From: Boesenbergia rotunda
Taxonomy: Eukaryota; Streptophyta; Magnoliopsida; Zingiberales; Zingiberaceae
Length of the DNA stretch: 64,000 nt
NCBI GenBank assembly: GCA_024364735.1
Contig: JAGFNQ010009462.1
Span: forward strand, 62,001 to 126,000
Reading direction: 5' to 3'
Shown here in pieces: positions 32,261-43,912 of this stretch (position 1 is its first letter; each line of letters begins with the position of its first letter). The notes beneath the pieces are model-generated. The model ran no database searches. It was not told where the DNA came from and saw nothing but the letters and a program-made list of their open reading frames with translations. A program made the position numbers and the translations under genes.

Positions 32261-34093
32261 TGATGGTTGCGGGTTTCCTAAGAGAATACTGGGTTGTTCA
32301 TGGGAAACCTCTCCATGTCCACGGATTAAAATTTTAATCCGAATGGAGACCTATCTTCCAAACGACCATCTCGTCGTCGTAGTAATTGATTTGAGTTACA
32401 ACTTGGCCAAACTTGTTGTTCAAGCTTTGTAACTTATCTAACAAATTAGTCACAGAATAGACGACGAGAGATCGTCGATTTCTGTGTTTATTATCTGGGT
32501 CCAACATAATTAATTATCACAATTAATTAATAAATAAATAATCAACAAGATAATTAATAAAACCACATGAAATGTTAGAAAACAAGGAGCCAAAGTGAAG
32601 GTTATACCTTTCCTTTTACCTCGCGATCTTCTATTGTATGACCCTCCCTTCTTGGACGTCGTGTGGGCGACGGTCTACCAAGAACCAAAGTCACCAAGGC
32701 ATGAGCACAACCTCCTTCTCTCCCTTCTTGCTTGCGCCGACCAAGTGGAGATATTCTCCTTACTTGCACCGCCGGCCACCCACTCCCTTGTGCCATCGGC
32801 CACCAAGAGGAGGTGCACCAACCCAAGGAAAGTAGATGATGCCAAGTAAAACATGATACAAAGTCTATCTCCCATCCCTCAGCCTCTCTGTTGCGCTGCC
32901 GGCCACCAAGCTTCAAGAAGAGGTGGCACCACAACCCTATCCTCCCTCCCCATTTGGATCCCGCTGGCCAACTTCGACACCTCCTCAAGCAAGCGCCGGC
33001 CAAGAGCAAGATGAAAGGGACAAGATCCTTCTTCTTGCCTCCTTGTGCCGTGCCTCAAGTGGAGAAGGAAGAAGAGGAGGAGATGAGTGAAAGGTTTCCC
33101 TCCTTTCCTCTATACCGCCGACCACCGAAACCTAGGAGAGAGAAAAGAGGGAGAGGAGAATAATAAGGTTATGTGGTTATATCTTGGTCTCATGACTACA
33201 TGGGTATATATAGGTCTACAATAGGGAGCATGAGGAGGAGTTGGGTCTTGACCACCTAATGGATCAAGGACCGATCCATTATTGAAGATTCATTCCACTA
33301 AAGGACCCTCATTGAACTACCTTACCAACCCCCATATTTACATATGGACTCCACCTATTATGAGTACAAGTATCTCCCTGTATTTAAGATATTGAATGCT
33401 GGTTGATTAATTTAAATTACTGACAATTTTAATTAATCAACATCTAACTCCTTGATTAGTACCACTCATCCTTATCATCATGTTGGACCATGTCCACCTC
33501 CAGGATTTAGCATGATGATCCTTATGAGCTCATCATGGGGGATCATCATCCTGACTCACCAGGACACAATTTTCGTATATAATCAACGACACACAATGTA
33601 AATAATATTATTTTCCAACTTACAGGGCCTATCAATTTAATAGAATAAATCTCGCCCATTGGTAAATCAAAGAAATAACTATTAAGTACATGTGCCTGTT
33701 ATTATATCGGGATTAAGAGCATGTACTCCATAATATCTGAGGTCCGATTCAACTATATAGTCAGTATAAGTTGAATCGCCTCTATATCAGTCATGCTCAA
33801 TGCATATAAAGTGCACTAGTATAATTCTATGGTCAAGATTAACCAACACCAAATTACACTACAACCATCCCGATAGTTTGTCCAAATCCATCTCGGTTGT
33901 GAGCCTCTACATATACTCTACAAGAAACTGATAACATGATCTTCTGTGTGACACCACACACCATGTTATCTATAATGCAAAGTATTAGACTAAATGCACA
34001 TACTAATATAAACATGCAAACAGTGATCTTGAGATTCTCTTTCAAAATATAGATGTCCATACAAAAGCAAGGCTTTTAATATACATCCTAACA
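32261..34093 (-). repeat. C2 5' LTR
   Basis: 1833 bp with TGTTAGGATG / CCATCA ends. A TATATATA box on the minus strand lies at about 33205-33214. Downstream of it (32740-33130) GCCGGCCACC-type words recur at least five times. The open frames at 32595-33163 are explained by this GC-rich leader, not by a gene. Confidence 0.82.
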
Positions 34094-34329
34094 ACAGCGA
34101 GGTGCTTCTGTGCGGGAAGAGATCCCCATAATCTCCATCATGCACCCCCAACTGCGAAGATCCGTCACACCACCGAGGCAATGCGCCGGAGCAGCCCTGG
34201 ACCACCGGTGAGACTCCCCTGAAGATATTGAGAAAGCCAACTCGGTAGCCTCTAACGCGCTGAGACACGAAGATAGACAGGGGAAGAGGGAGGAACCTAA
34301 GGCCTCCCATAAGACCCCCATCTACTCCC
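34094..34329. other. Unassigned 236 bp between C2 and C3
   Basis: Not matched to any element in the window; GC-richer than its flanks. It could be target DNA older than the insertions, or part of an unrecognised element. Confidence 0.5.
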
Positions 34330-35391
34330 TGTTGGATCGGAGTATATCGATAGAGGGGGGTGAATATCGATCGAAAATATTCAGATAGTTAGAGAAATTA
34401 CGCAGCGGAAAAGAGTAAAACTAAATCGCTAACACAGTTTGTTTTACTTGGTTCGGAGTCACGGTCGGCTCCTACTCCAAAGCCCACAGTCCTTGAACGT
34501 TTACATTGGGCAATTCTATATTCGTAGAAATGATTATAGTTTCGAGTGCAGATATAGAATTGAAAAAGCAATTACAACATTTAAGAAAATTAATAGTTTT
34601 ACCGACAACCGAAGTGGATGGAATTTTGGAGCAGCAGGTCATCGTCGGTGCTTGAATCGCAAATGTAGAGCGTGCCGGAGCATAGCGCTTGAGTGAAAGT
34701 GTTGAAAGTGAGATTTGCAAGTTGTGTAGAAGCCTTGGGGGTGAACCCCCTTTTATAGTCGTCTCCTGGGCGCCTATGTTGAAGGGGGCGCCTGACACGT
34801 GGTCTCCCTGTGCGAACTCTAATCCGCAGGCTCGGTCAGCGCTTATCCCCTTCATTGATGCGCCTGAGCTGACTGGGGCGACTGTGTTAACACAGGCGCC
34901 TAGCTTGACTTGGTCCATAGGCTTTCATGGCAGTTTGCTTCGATGGTCTCGGTTTGGCCTTACACTGGGGCGCCTGTATCCTTACAGGCGCCTAGCCCAG
35001 TGAGGCGCCTCCTTCCAATGAGGCGGCTGACCTGGAGAAACACAGTCCCTTCGTTTCCTGTTACCAAAGTTAGTTCCAAAACACAAGAAGCAAATATACA
35101 ATATATGTTAGACATTATTTACAACCTAAGTTGTCTTGGTATTGACTTTGGGTCTCCTAAATGGAACCCTAGGTCGAAGCGACGCCTAATGTTCCCTCCT
35201 ACGGGGAACGCGTCCTCACCTACTCCTCTCGGGAGAATTTACCTTTTTTGCCAACCGGCTCCTCCAGTTGGTCTTTTGCCCAGCTTCACTCACCAGGTCT
35301 TCGTGCCCAATCCACGATTAGGTCTTCATGCCCAGCTTCACTCACCAGGTTTTCTGTGCCCAGCTTCACTCACCAAGTCTTCAATGTTCAG
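34330..35391 (-). repeat. C3 3' LTR, distal part
   Basis: Contains TATA (CTATAAAAGG, minus, about 34748-34757). On its upstream side are GGCGCC-type words at 34769/34787, 34859/34877/34895, 34969/34987/35004/35022 (17-18 nt steps). Copies of CTTCACTCACCAGG follow at 35283-35370. TTCAG (35387-35391) is duplicated at 38523-38527 around G2. The LTR continues 38523-38751. Confidence 0.82.
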
Positions 35392-38300
35392 TGTAACGAC
35401 CCGAAAAATTCTCTTAATATTTTCTTTGAAATATTAAGCATGTCTAGATAATTTTCCGAAGGGTCTAGAAATATTAGTACGAACCTTAGCCTAAAACCCA
35501 TGGTTTTCTCATTTAAATTGAGAAACTAAGTACTAAGGGGCCATATAGGGGCTTTCTAGTGCCATTATTATGGCTGGTTTTTAGGTAGAATTTAATATAA
35601 AAATAGATGGATTTTAATGAAAAATATTAACATAATTATGAGGGAATTTTTAATGAATTTTCAAAAATAATAGGAAATAAATTTAAAAAAAATAAAATAG
35701 AAAATTAGTGCATGCACCAAGGATTGAACCATGGACCTCTTGAACAACCAAGCATGCACTAACCAATTCACCTAGCAAGGGAGTGCTATGAGGGAATGAA
35801 GTGGATCATAGTTAAGGCTTGGGAAAGAAGAAGAGTCACTAAGAGAAGAGACATCATGACTCTTCATTTACCCATTTTAAAGTGGTATAAAGGTGGCAAG
35901 GAAGTTACAACTTCCCTTCTCCTCTTCATTTTCTTCTTCCTCCCCTTCTAGCCGAAACTTCAAGCCCTCTTCTCCCTTGGAAAAAAATTCACATAAGCCC
36001 CATCTTGAAGATCTAAGGCCCCCCTACAAGGATACAAGGACTAAGGAGAGTTTAGAGACAAGGAGGTTCTCTTATTATCTTTTATTCGAAGTTTGTAAGC
36101 AAGATCAAGAAAGGTAAATCCCTCTCACATGTGGTATGATAGCTTTCAAAGTTATATGTCATGATCTAAGTCTTATTGGCATGATATGTTGGAAAAAATC
36201 CATGAAAAGGGCTCATGAAGGTTTCGGCTAAGGCATATTTTGGGCTACAAATCATGTTAAAGACTTGATTTATATTTGCAAATGGTTATCTATGATAGGT
36301 GAAGTATAAAAGCATGATGTTTGAAGTTTTAGGGCACCCTAAGAACCCCTTAGGGTTTCGGCCACTTTCAAGATTAGACCTAGGTTTAATCTTCAATTCT
36401 CCAAGCATGCTTAGTATGTCTTGCTATGATATAGTATGGATGAAAGTAGTGATTTGTATAAATTTTCTATGGGTTTGTTACCCTTATAGGTTTCGGCCAA
36501 GTCATGTACTAGGGCTAAGGCTTAGTGTTAAGTCCAATCAAGGGTTAAATTGGTCTTCCATGGTATGATATGCAAGGTATAGGATGTTAATCTTAACCTA
36601 GGAAAATTTTCTATGAATTTAGATCTCCTTCAAGTTTCGGCCAAGACCCCAAACTTAGGGTTTGGTTTGGGTTCGGGTCTCAAGAATGCATGTTATAAGT
36701 TACAATGATGCTAGTACATTTTTAAGCATGATGTAAGGGCCTCCATGTGACTAAAATCCTAGTTTATGTGTTATATAACATGACTTTGTATGGTTGATGT
36801 TAGGTTATGTTTTAATCATGAATATTTAGATCATATGCCATGAATGCATGTAATTGATGTAGAAGTAGGTTATGATAAATATAATGATGCATGAATATTG
36901 ATAAATGCTTATAATGGATTTATGATTCATGAAGATATATACATGTTTTATGATGAATGCTATGAACTCTAGTAGTAGGTGTTAGGTTTATATGTAGCTT
37001 ATCATCCATGTCTTATGACGAATACTAGGATTATGCATGTTAGATGAAATGTATCATGTATGAGGTGTATGTTTATTATGTATCATGATCATGCAAGCTT
37101 GATGAACCCGGATAAGGTTATGACTAGAACCATGATTATGCATGTATGTCCTATTATGTGAATAAAGAATGATAAGTATGAATGAAGGTGATGGTTATGC
37201 CTTAAGTATGAATGATAAGTATGAATGATGAAGGCATGACGATGATATGAAATAAGTATGAATGATAAGTATGAATGACAAGTATGAATGATGAAGCATG
37301 CATGTTTATTTTTATGTATGAGGCTTGTACCGGACCGAAGTAAGGGTCCAAGGGATGGGCACCTTAAGAATGCCCCGGTTCTGGACTACCGAAACTGTCC
37401 ACGGTTCTGGCACTACCGAAGCTGTGCAACAGGGATGGGCACCTTAAGAACGCCCCGGTTCTAGGACTACCGACTATGCTGTCCTTACCCTAGTAGGTTG
37501 AGGCTAGCTACCTCATATTTACTTAGGGATGCGCGCTTATGATATATGTATGTGGTACAAGCCGGGGACCCCAATAATGTTATGTTTATGTTAAAGCATT
37601 TAAAAGTATGATTTCAAAACTAAGCATCTTTATGTAGTAAATGCATTAGACTCATTCATACATCCATGTTATGCATCGCGCCAAGGTAAGTATATTTTAT
37701 GCTTGTGTTTATGCTCATATTTCATGTCATGTATAAGTATGTCTTATGTTCATGTATGCTAAGAATTATGTTATGATAAGTATGTCTTATTTTCATGTAT
37801 GTTAGGAATTATGCCAAGTATAAGTATGTTTCATGTCATGTATGTATGTTTTATGCTCATGTATGTTAAGATTTATGCCATGTTAAGTAGGATGTAGATC
37901 TATGGTGATGTTAGGAATCATGCTATGTTAGTCGTTCATATGCTTATGACTTATGCCATGACTATGCTTATGTTTATGTTCGAAGATACGCTATGTCAGA
38001 TACTTGATATGTTTATGTTTAAGTGACGTATGGTTTTAGTGAGTAGGAATGGGTTTTACTAAGCCTATGTGCTTATAGTTTTATTTTCCTCGTACCACAG
38101 ATCAAGCAAGAGGCTATTAAGGGAAGCCGCAAGAGAGGCAGAAGCATGTGTGTGTGTAGCAGTGACTTGGCAAAAGATTCTTATATTCTCACATAATGCA
38201 TGTCTTGGGTGTAACAATGTTTTCTTAAATTTGATGCTACGTTTTATGGTTATGATTAATGGGTGACTTAAGACTTATGATGCTACGTTTATGGATAAGT

Positions 38301-38522
38301 ACATACTGCTTATGATGATTATGAATAAGTCATGGAATGGTTAAGTTATGATATGATGTCATGTATAAATGTTCCATGTGTTTAGTTGCATGATTAAAAG
38401 CATGTTTAGAAAAAAATGTTTCCGCTGCATTAAGATGTTGTTTTTTTTATGCACATGTATGTTTAGCGTAACGACGCCTATCTCGCCACACCACGAGGTG
38501 TGGGAGAAAGGCGGGCGTTACA
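35392..38522 (+). mobile_element. G2: solo LTR of a G1-related gypsy family
   Basis: A single 3131-bp LTR (TGTAACGACCCG...GGGCGTTACA) with TSD TTCAG on both sides and no internal sequence, hence produced by LTR-LTR recombination. It has the same sub-parts as G1: antisense tRNA-like segment, TATA 35886, donor 36114, TTTCGGCC motifs at 36220, 36354, 36489 and 36633, GC core at 37320-37570, acceptor at 38099-38100. Confidence 0.93.
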
Positions 38523-38751
38523 TTCAGCTTCACTCACCAGGTCTTATTGCCCAACTTTACGTCAGGACTTAGTTTCCCAACTCGCGGCCAGGACTTAGTG
38601 CCCAATTTAATGAACCAGGACTTAGTGCCTAGTGTACCTAAGGCATTCCTACACACTTAATCAGCTTGTTAGATCATAAACATATCTTATCTTCTGAACC
38701 CTTTGCCATTATCAAAATAAAGGTTTGACTTTGGTGCTTCCGACACCAATA
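38523..38751 (-). repeat. C3 3' LTR, proximal part
   Basis: Begins with the second TTCAG copy, has further CTTCACTCACCAGG and CAGGACTTAGTGCC repeats, and ends at GCTTCCGACACCAATA. On the minus strand this is the LTR start; S4 starts with a related TGTTGGTGCTGGAAGC. Confidence 0.82.
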
Positions 38752-38768
38752 ATCTCCCCCTTTTTGAT
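38752..38768 (-). promoter_or_regulatory. C3 polypurine tract
   Basis: On the minus strand atcaaaaagggggagat adjoins the LTR, the same tract as in S1 and S2. Confidence 0.85.
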
Positions 38769-40239
38769 TTATAGCAACACGGTTCAAAAAGTTAAGTTAA
38801 GAATTAAGAACATATTATAGTAATCTAACAACAATAACAATCTAATAATAAAATTTATCTCCCCCTAAATTGCACATCCCCCCTGAAATTTTCAATATCA
38901 TGTGGGTTTTGTAATCTTTCTAAGTGCTAAGATTTAGCAAAAGCTTTAAGTTTTTGACTAAGTGTTTTGAAAATAAAGCAATTGTACTCAAGAACACTTA
39001 GTCAATTTTTGAAAAGGTTTTGTAAGCCTAATTTTTGTTTGAGAATTTACTTAGGCAAAGCAAGTTTTGAAAACTGATTTTATTTGCAATGTTTTAATTT
39101 TGAGATCTTGGAAAAAATTTCCCAACTTAGAAATATTAGCTTAAAAACATATTCACAAGATGAATTTGTTTACTAAGAAAAATTTTCTTAGCACATTTGC
39201 CAACAGGTTTTTTTTTTTGAAAAATAATTTAGCTTAAGCAAATTTGTTTACCAAAAAAAATTTTCCTTAGAAATGTTTTTCACAAACACACTTAGAAATT
39301 TTGAAGCCTTTTTGAAGTGTTTTGAGAGCACTTAGAACTACTTTAAAAGTTTGAAGTACTTGACAAATATTTAGAAAATTTTAAAACCTTTTTAAGTACT
39401 TAACAAAAACTTTTAGAATAAATTCGAAATATTCAAAACAGTTTTAAAAACATTTTTAAGTATTTATCGAACTTTTAAAAACTGAGAAGTACTTGAAAAC
39501 TGAGCACTTAGAACTTTTTCACTTTACTTTTTGAAAAAGAGATTGAAAATTTTGAAAAAAAAATTTTGAAAAAAAATTTCCCTCTTTCTTTTGTTTCTCT
39601 CCCCCTTTGTCATATATCAAAAAATAATTTATACTAATTACAACAAGTAAATTAGAGCTAGTAAGAAATTGAAATTCTGTATTGAACCAACTCTAAAAAA
39701 AACTGGTCCAAATCCAATTAAACCAATCTTGTTCGGGTCCTGTCTAACCATGTAAGCTACTTACTAACTGTCATAAATAGTAGCTTTCGCTAGGGTAAGT
39801 CAAGTTAAGTGATTTTGATCAAGTTAGATTTTCTAAGCTTGAGACTTAACCTGATTGCTGTTCAACTTGTATGTATTACCTTAATTACTACAGATGCACT
39901 GACTTAAAGCATCTTAAATCAAGGCATAGACCTAAGCATCTCAACCCAGTCTAGGTTATCAATCAAAAGTAGCCAAAGGTGCTTGTAAGATGTTGGCTTC
40001 TAGATCTATAGGTGCATGTAGTTCTAGGATTAAGGCCTATGCTAAGTCCATTTACGAAAAATCCCTAGTTTTGAAGGGGTAGTTTTTGAAATAAAACTAA
40101 GTCGGAAACTCATTTTAAATTTCAAAAACTTGATAAAAAACATGATAAATTTGCTAACTTTAAAAAAAATACCGAGAAAAAAGATTAAGAGAAATAGGAA
40201 AAGTTTTTAAGAATATAAATCAGTCCTATTCTACTAAGC
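38769..40239 (-). other. C3 3' untranslated region
   Basis: About 1.5 kb, very AT-rich with many ttttgaaaa words; no env-like ORF or other gene is recognisable. Confidence 0.6.
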
Positions 40240-41064
40240 ACAACCCTAACTGCCTTCTTAGTGAGCTAAATTCAGACTCAGGTAAGGGTTTGGTAAAGAT
40301 ATCAGCTAAGTTGGATTTTAAATCCACATGTTTAAGTACTATTTCACCCCTGACTACATGATCCCTTACAAAATAATGTTTAACTTCTATATGTTTTGTT
40401 TGGAAATGTTGAATTGGGTTTTAGTCAAGTTGATAGAACTAATGTTATCAATATAGACTTGGGTTTGGGTGTAGTAAAGCTAGAAGTCCTTAAGAGTGTG
40501 CATCATTCACAAAAGTTGTGCTACACATTCTCCTAGGGTAACATATTCTGCTTCTGTTGTGGACACTGGTACGCAGTGTTGCTTTCTACTACACCAACTG
40601 ACTAGGCTATGTCCTAATAGTTGGCAACTTCCACTTGTACTTTTTTTAATCTAATTTGCACCCAGCATAGTCAGAGTCAGAATATCCTGACAATTCAAAT
40701 GTGGAAGTCCTAGGATACCAAATCCCTACATTTAGGGTTCCCTTAATGTACCTAAGTAATCTTTTTACGGCTGCTAAGTGGGATTCCTTAGCACAAGTTT
40801 GATACCTAGCACACATTCTTACAAAAAATAGGATATCAGGTCTGTTAGCTGTCAAGTAAAGTAGGCTACCAATCATACTTTAGTATAGCTTAAGATCAGC
40901 AGGCTTACCTTCATGGTCACTATCAATTTTGACATTTGTGGCCATAGGGGTACTTATGCTTTTGGAATTATCCATATTAAATATCTTTATTAACTCTTTA
41001 ACATACTTTGATTGGTGAACATAATTACCATCTCTAGTCTGTTTAATTTGCAATCCTAAGAAAA
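40240..41064 (-). pseudogene. C3 RT C-terminus and RNase H (copia)
   Basis: Read leftward: LGLQIKQ, QSKYVKELIK, MIGSLLYLTANRPDI, the DSDYAGCKLD start of RNase H, TTEAEYV, and the end motif HVDLKSNLADIFTKPL. Stops interrupt the frame (for instance before MIGSLLY near 40877 and after CKLD near 40645), and small indels shift it. It is the only RT relic of the S-type copia group in the window. G3 interrupts the RT at 41064. Confidence 0.85.
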
Positions 41065-43878
41065 TGTAACGCCCGTCCTTATGTCTACCCCAAAGGCGGG
41101 GTTACGGGTCCATACACTCATATCATACAACCATGTTAAGCATGTATATCCAAACAAAACAGTTACATACAAGAAATGTAGTAGGCATGCCTATTGAAGA
41201 CTAATTTACCAAGCATGGTTTTTCATTTCTTTTATATCTACATGCATTTACAACCTAATAGGAAGATCATGTAACACACTAAAGCATGGAATAAACATGG
41301 TTTGAACAGGATACAACATAGGAATATAGCAAGAGTTATCTAGTCTTAGATACATGCAAAGGAAGCATTCATAAGAAACAGAAAATAGTAATTACCTAGT
41401 ATTTTCCTTAGCATGCATTCTACAATATTTAAACATTAATGATAGTATTATCTAGCATAACATAGGTTCCATACCACTAACTCAATCACAGTAGAGTAGT
41501 CATGATCATCACCCATTCAGAGTATAGCAATACAATTTCAATAGTAATTATGGGAAGCAGTTTAGATTCTAGACAAAACAAGGTAGATAGAATCTTTCGT
41601 TCTTTCCTGAGCCATCACCACACACATCCTCCAACCTTCCCTCTGCCTCTTCCTTTAGTTCGAGTATTTCTTACCGCTATCTGCAGCATAAGAAAAATAA
41701 CAGGAACTAGTAAGCAAAACATGCTTAGTAAGAATCCGGGCCTACTCGCAAAATCCATATCAATACATCATATCATGTACACAATAATCAGATAGAATTA
41801 TCAGCATCATAAGCATCTCATCAAAGCATCATAAACATCACATCAATTTATCTCTAAGTACTTTACGGAACAAGATCACATGATGAGAAATGTTTTTCAA
41901 AAAGGTTCCATAATGGTAAGTACTTCAAAATATCATATCATCATCCAGGGCCCAGTTGTCGTACCACATCATGCGCGTTCCCTAATAAATTGGGGTAGCG
42001 AGCCACCAATCTAATTAGAGCAGGACCCTTCCGTCCTACCAATGCCATGACCTTAACATGCTCATTGGATTTGTTTAACGACCCCCTTCCGAGTCGGGTA
42101 CACAACTTTCCAAAGTAAAGTAATTTATCATGCAATTACTCATATATGTATATGCCTAAAGGTACTCTTAATCACTTCTCAAAGGGACACACCACACATT
42201 CGGGTGCTCTTGATCCCTTAGGGACACACCACACATTCGGGTGCTCTTGATCCCTGTTTCAATAGAGTAACCCTTTTTAAGCATATTATCAAACACATCA
42301 TGTTCATACATCATATGTCATCCATGTTCATACATCACATGTCATCCATGTTCATACATCACATTTCATGCATACATGCATCATGTTTTCATACATGTAT
42401 ATATATTCATCATATTTTATACATGTTCATACGTTCATCATATTTCATACATGCCTCATAATTCGTACATGCATCATATTTCAATCAAACATCTCATTTA
42501 ATCATCTCATGCATATACATCTCATATCATTTCACATACACATCACATAAAATAGTTCCACCTTCCTAAACCCTAATGTTCAAGCCTTGGCCGAATAGTG
42601 TAGGGTAGGAACGCTAAGGTTTTGGAATCTGCATCTTCACACAAATATTTATCCAAGCACCTTACCTACACTACTAACCATTTACTCATCCTAGGATAAC
42701 AAACCCACCCAAAGCCCCAATTTAATCCCCTTTGGCCGAAAGTTGTAGGGTGGCTAAAACCCTAATTTTTGTTCTCCCAAACATTTGGAAACACCACACA
42801 TGTGTATAGAATCCCTAGGGCACTAGCATGTATCAAGGTTTGATAAAAGAAAACTTCACTTGGCCTCCACCACAAGGGTGGCCGAAACTTGTAGGGTACC
42901 AAACCCTAGTTTTTGTCCTTCCAAAAATTTGGAAAACACACATATGAGTCTAAAGTCCCTATGAGTACTAGCATGCATCAAGGTTTGGCCAAAAACTCTT
43001 TTCTTGGACCCCTTACTTGGGGTGGCCGAAACCTTCATCAAGGAGGGTCCTTGTGATCTTGCAAAAGGATGAAACAAACAAACATTCAACAACAATTATG
43101 CCACAGGCGAGAGGATACTTACATCCTTTCGCTTGGATTTCTCTTTCTCTTACTCCGTAGGGTACCCTAGATTTGTAGGGCAAGTGAAAATCCTTTCCGA
43201 ATCTTCTCTAGGGCTCCTTAGACTTAGTAGTGGCAAGAACCTTCAAAGGTCTTCTTCCTTCCAACTTTTCTAGGGCTAGAACCCTAGACTTGATTTTCGA
43301 AAATGAGAAGGAGAGGGGGAGAGGGTCTCGGTGGGGAAGAGTGAAGAGGAAGAAGAAAAGAAGAGAAGGAAGTTACTCCAACTTCCCCTTATTTATACTT
43401 TTCTCATGAAAAGACATGTCTCTTCACCCTTACACACTTAACAAGCATGTTCCTTTCTCCTTCTACATGAAATATTGCTTGGTTCATTGGTTATGACATG
43501 GTGAGTGCAACTAGGAGGTCCAAGGTTCAATCCTTGCTTCCTCCTTTCTAGCTCTTCTTTTTATCACACTTTGCACTAACCCATGTCAAAGCCCATTAAA
43601 CCAAGCCCATCATGAAATTTCATAATATGAATAATATTTTATGAATTCAGAATATTTCATAATATTCCAAAAATATTATTTCATAATATTTTTAATATTC
43701 CATATTCATGAATATAATATTTCATGCTAATATTTCATGATAATAATATTTCATGAATATAATATTTCATGCATTCATAACATTTCATAGCATGTGATTG
43801 CATGAAATTCATATCATTTCATTATAACCATTTTCATACATTGTCATGATTTTACATTGACAAATTTGGGGTGTTACA
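41065..43878 (-). repeat. G3 3' LTR (left copy)
   Basis: On the minus strand: tRNA-like antisense segment (43480-43534), TATA (43390-43397), donor (43122), GGCCGAA motifs at 43024, 42880, 42734 and 42589 (144-146 bp steps), GC core (about 41945-42020), acceptor (41682). An AT-rich ATATTTCATG repeat lies at 43610-43790. Confidence 0.92.
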
Positions 43879-43912
43879 ATCCTCCCCCTCTTATAGAAAG
43901 TTCGTCCCGAAC

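Larger units (their letters stand above)
30358..34093 (-). mobile_element. C2: 5' part of a copia element (gag, leader, LTR)
   Basis: On the minus strand the LTR 34093-32261 (TGTTAGGATG to CCATCA) is followed by the PBS (32258-32245), a leader and gag, which is broken off at S1's end. Its pol would lie left of S1, outside this window. Confidence 0.82.
34330..41064 (-). mobile_element. C3: 3' part of a SIRE-like copia element, interrupted by G2 and cut by G3
   Basis: Read on the minus strand: RT/RNase H remnant (41064-40240), untranslated region, PPT (38768-38752), then the LTR from 38751 to 34330, with G2 inside (35392-38522). LTR ends TGTTGG...; the right end CACCAATA is a mutated CA. It stops abruptly at 41064 within RT, where G3 starts. 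It is related to S4 (same GGCGCC pairs and GGTGAGTGAAGC array). Confidence 0.85.

Noticed and set aside
32595..33163. Several overlapping open frames on both strands suggesting a host gene
   Set aside because: They fall within the C2 LTR downstream of its TATA box, are GC-rich and mutually overlapping, and match no known family.
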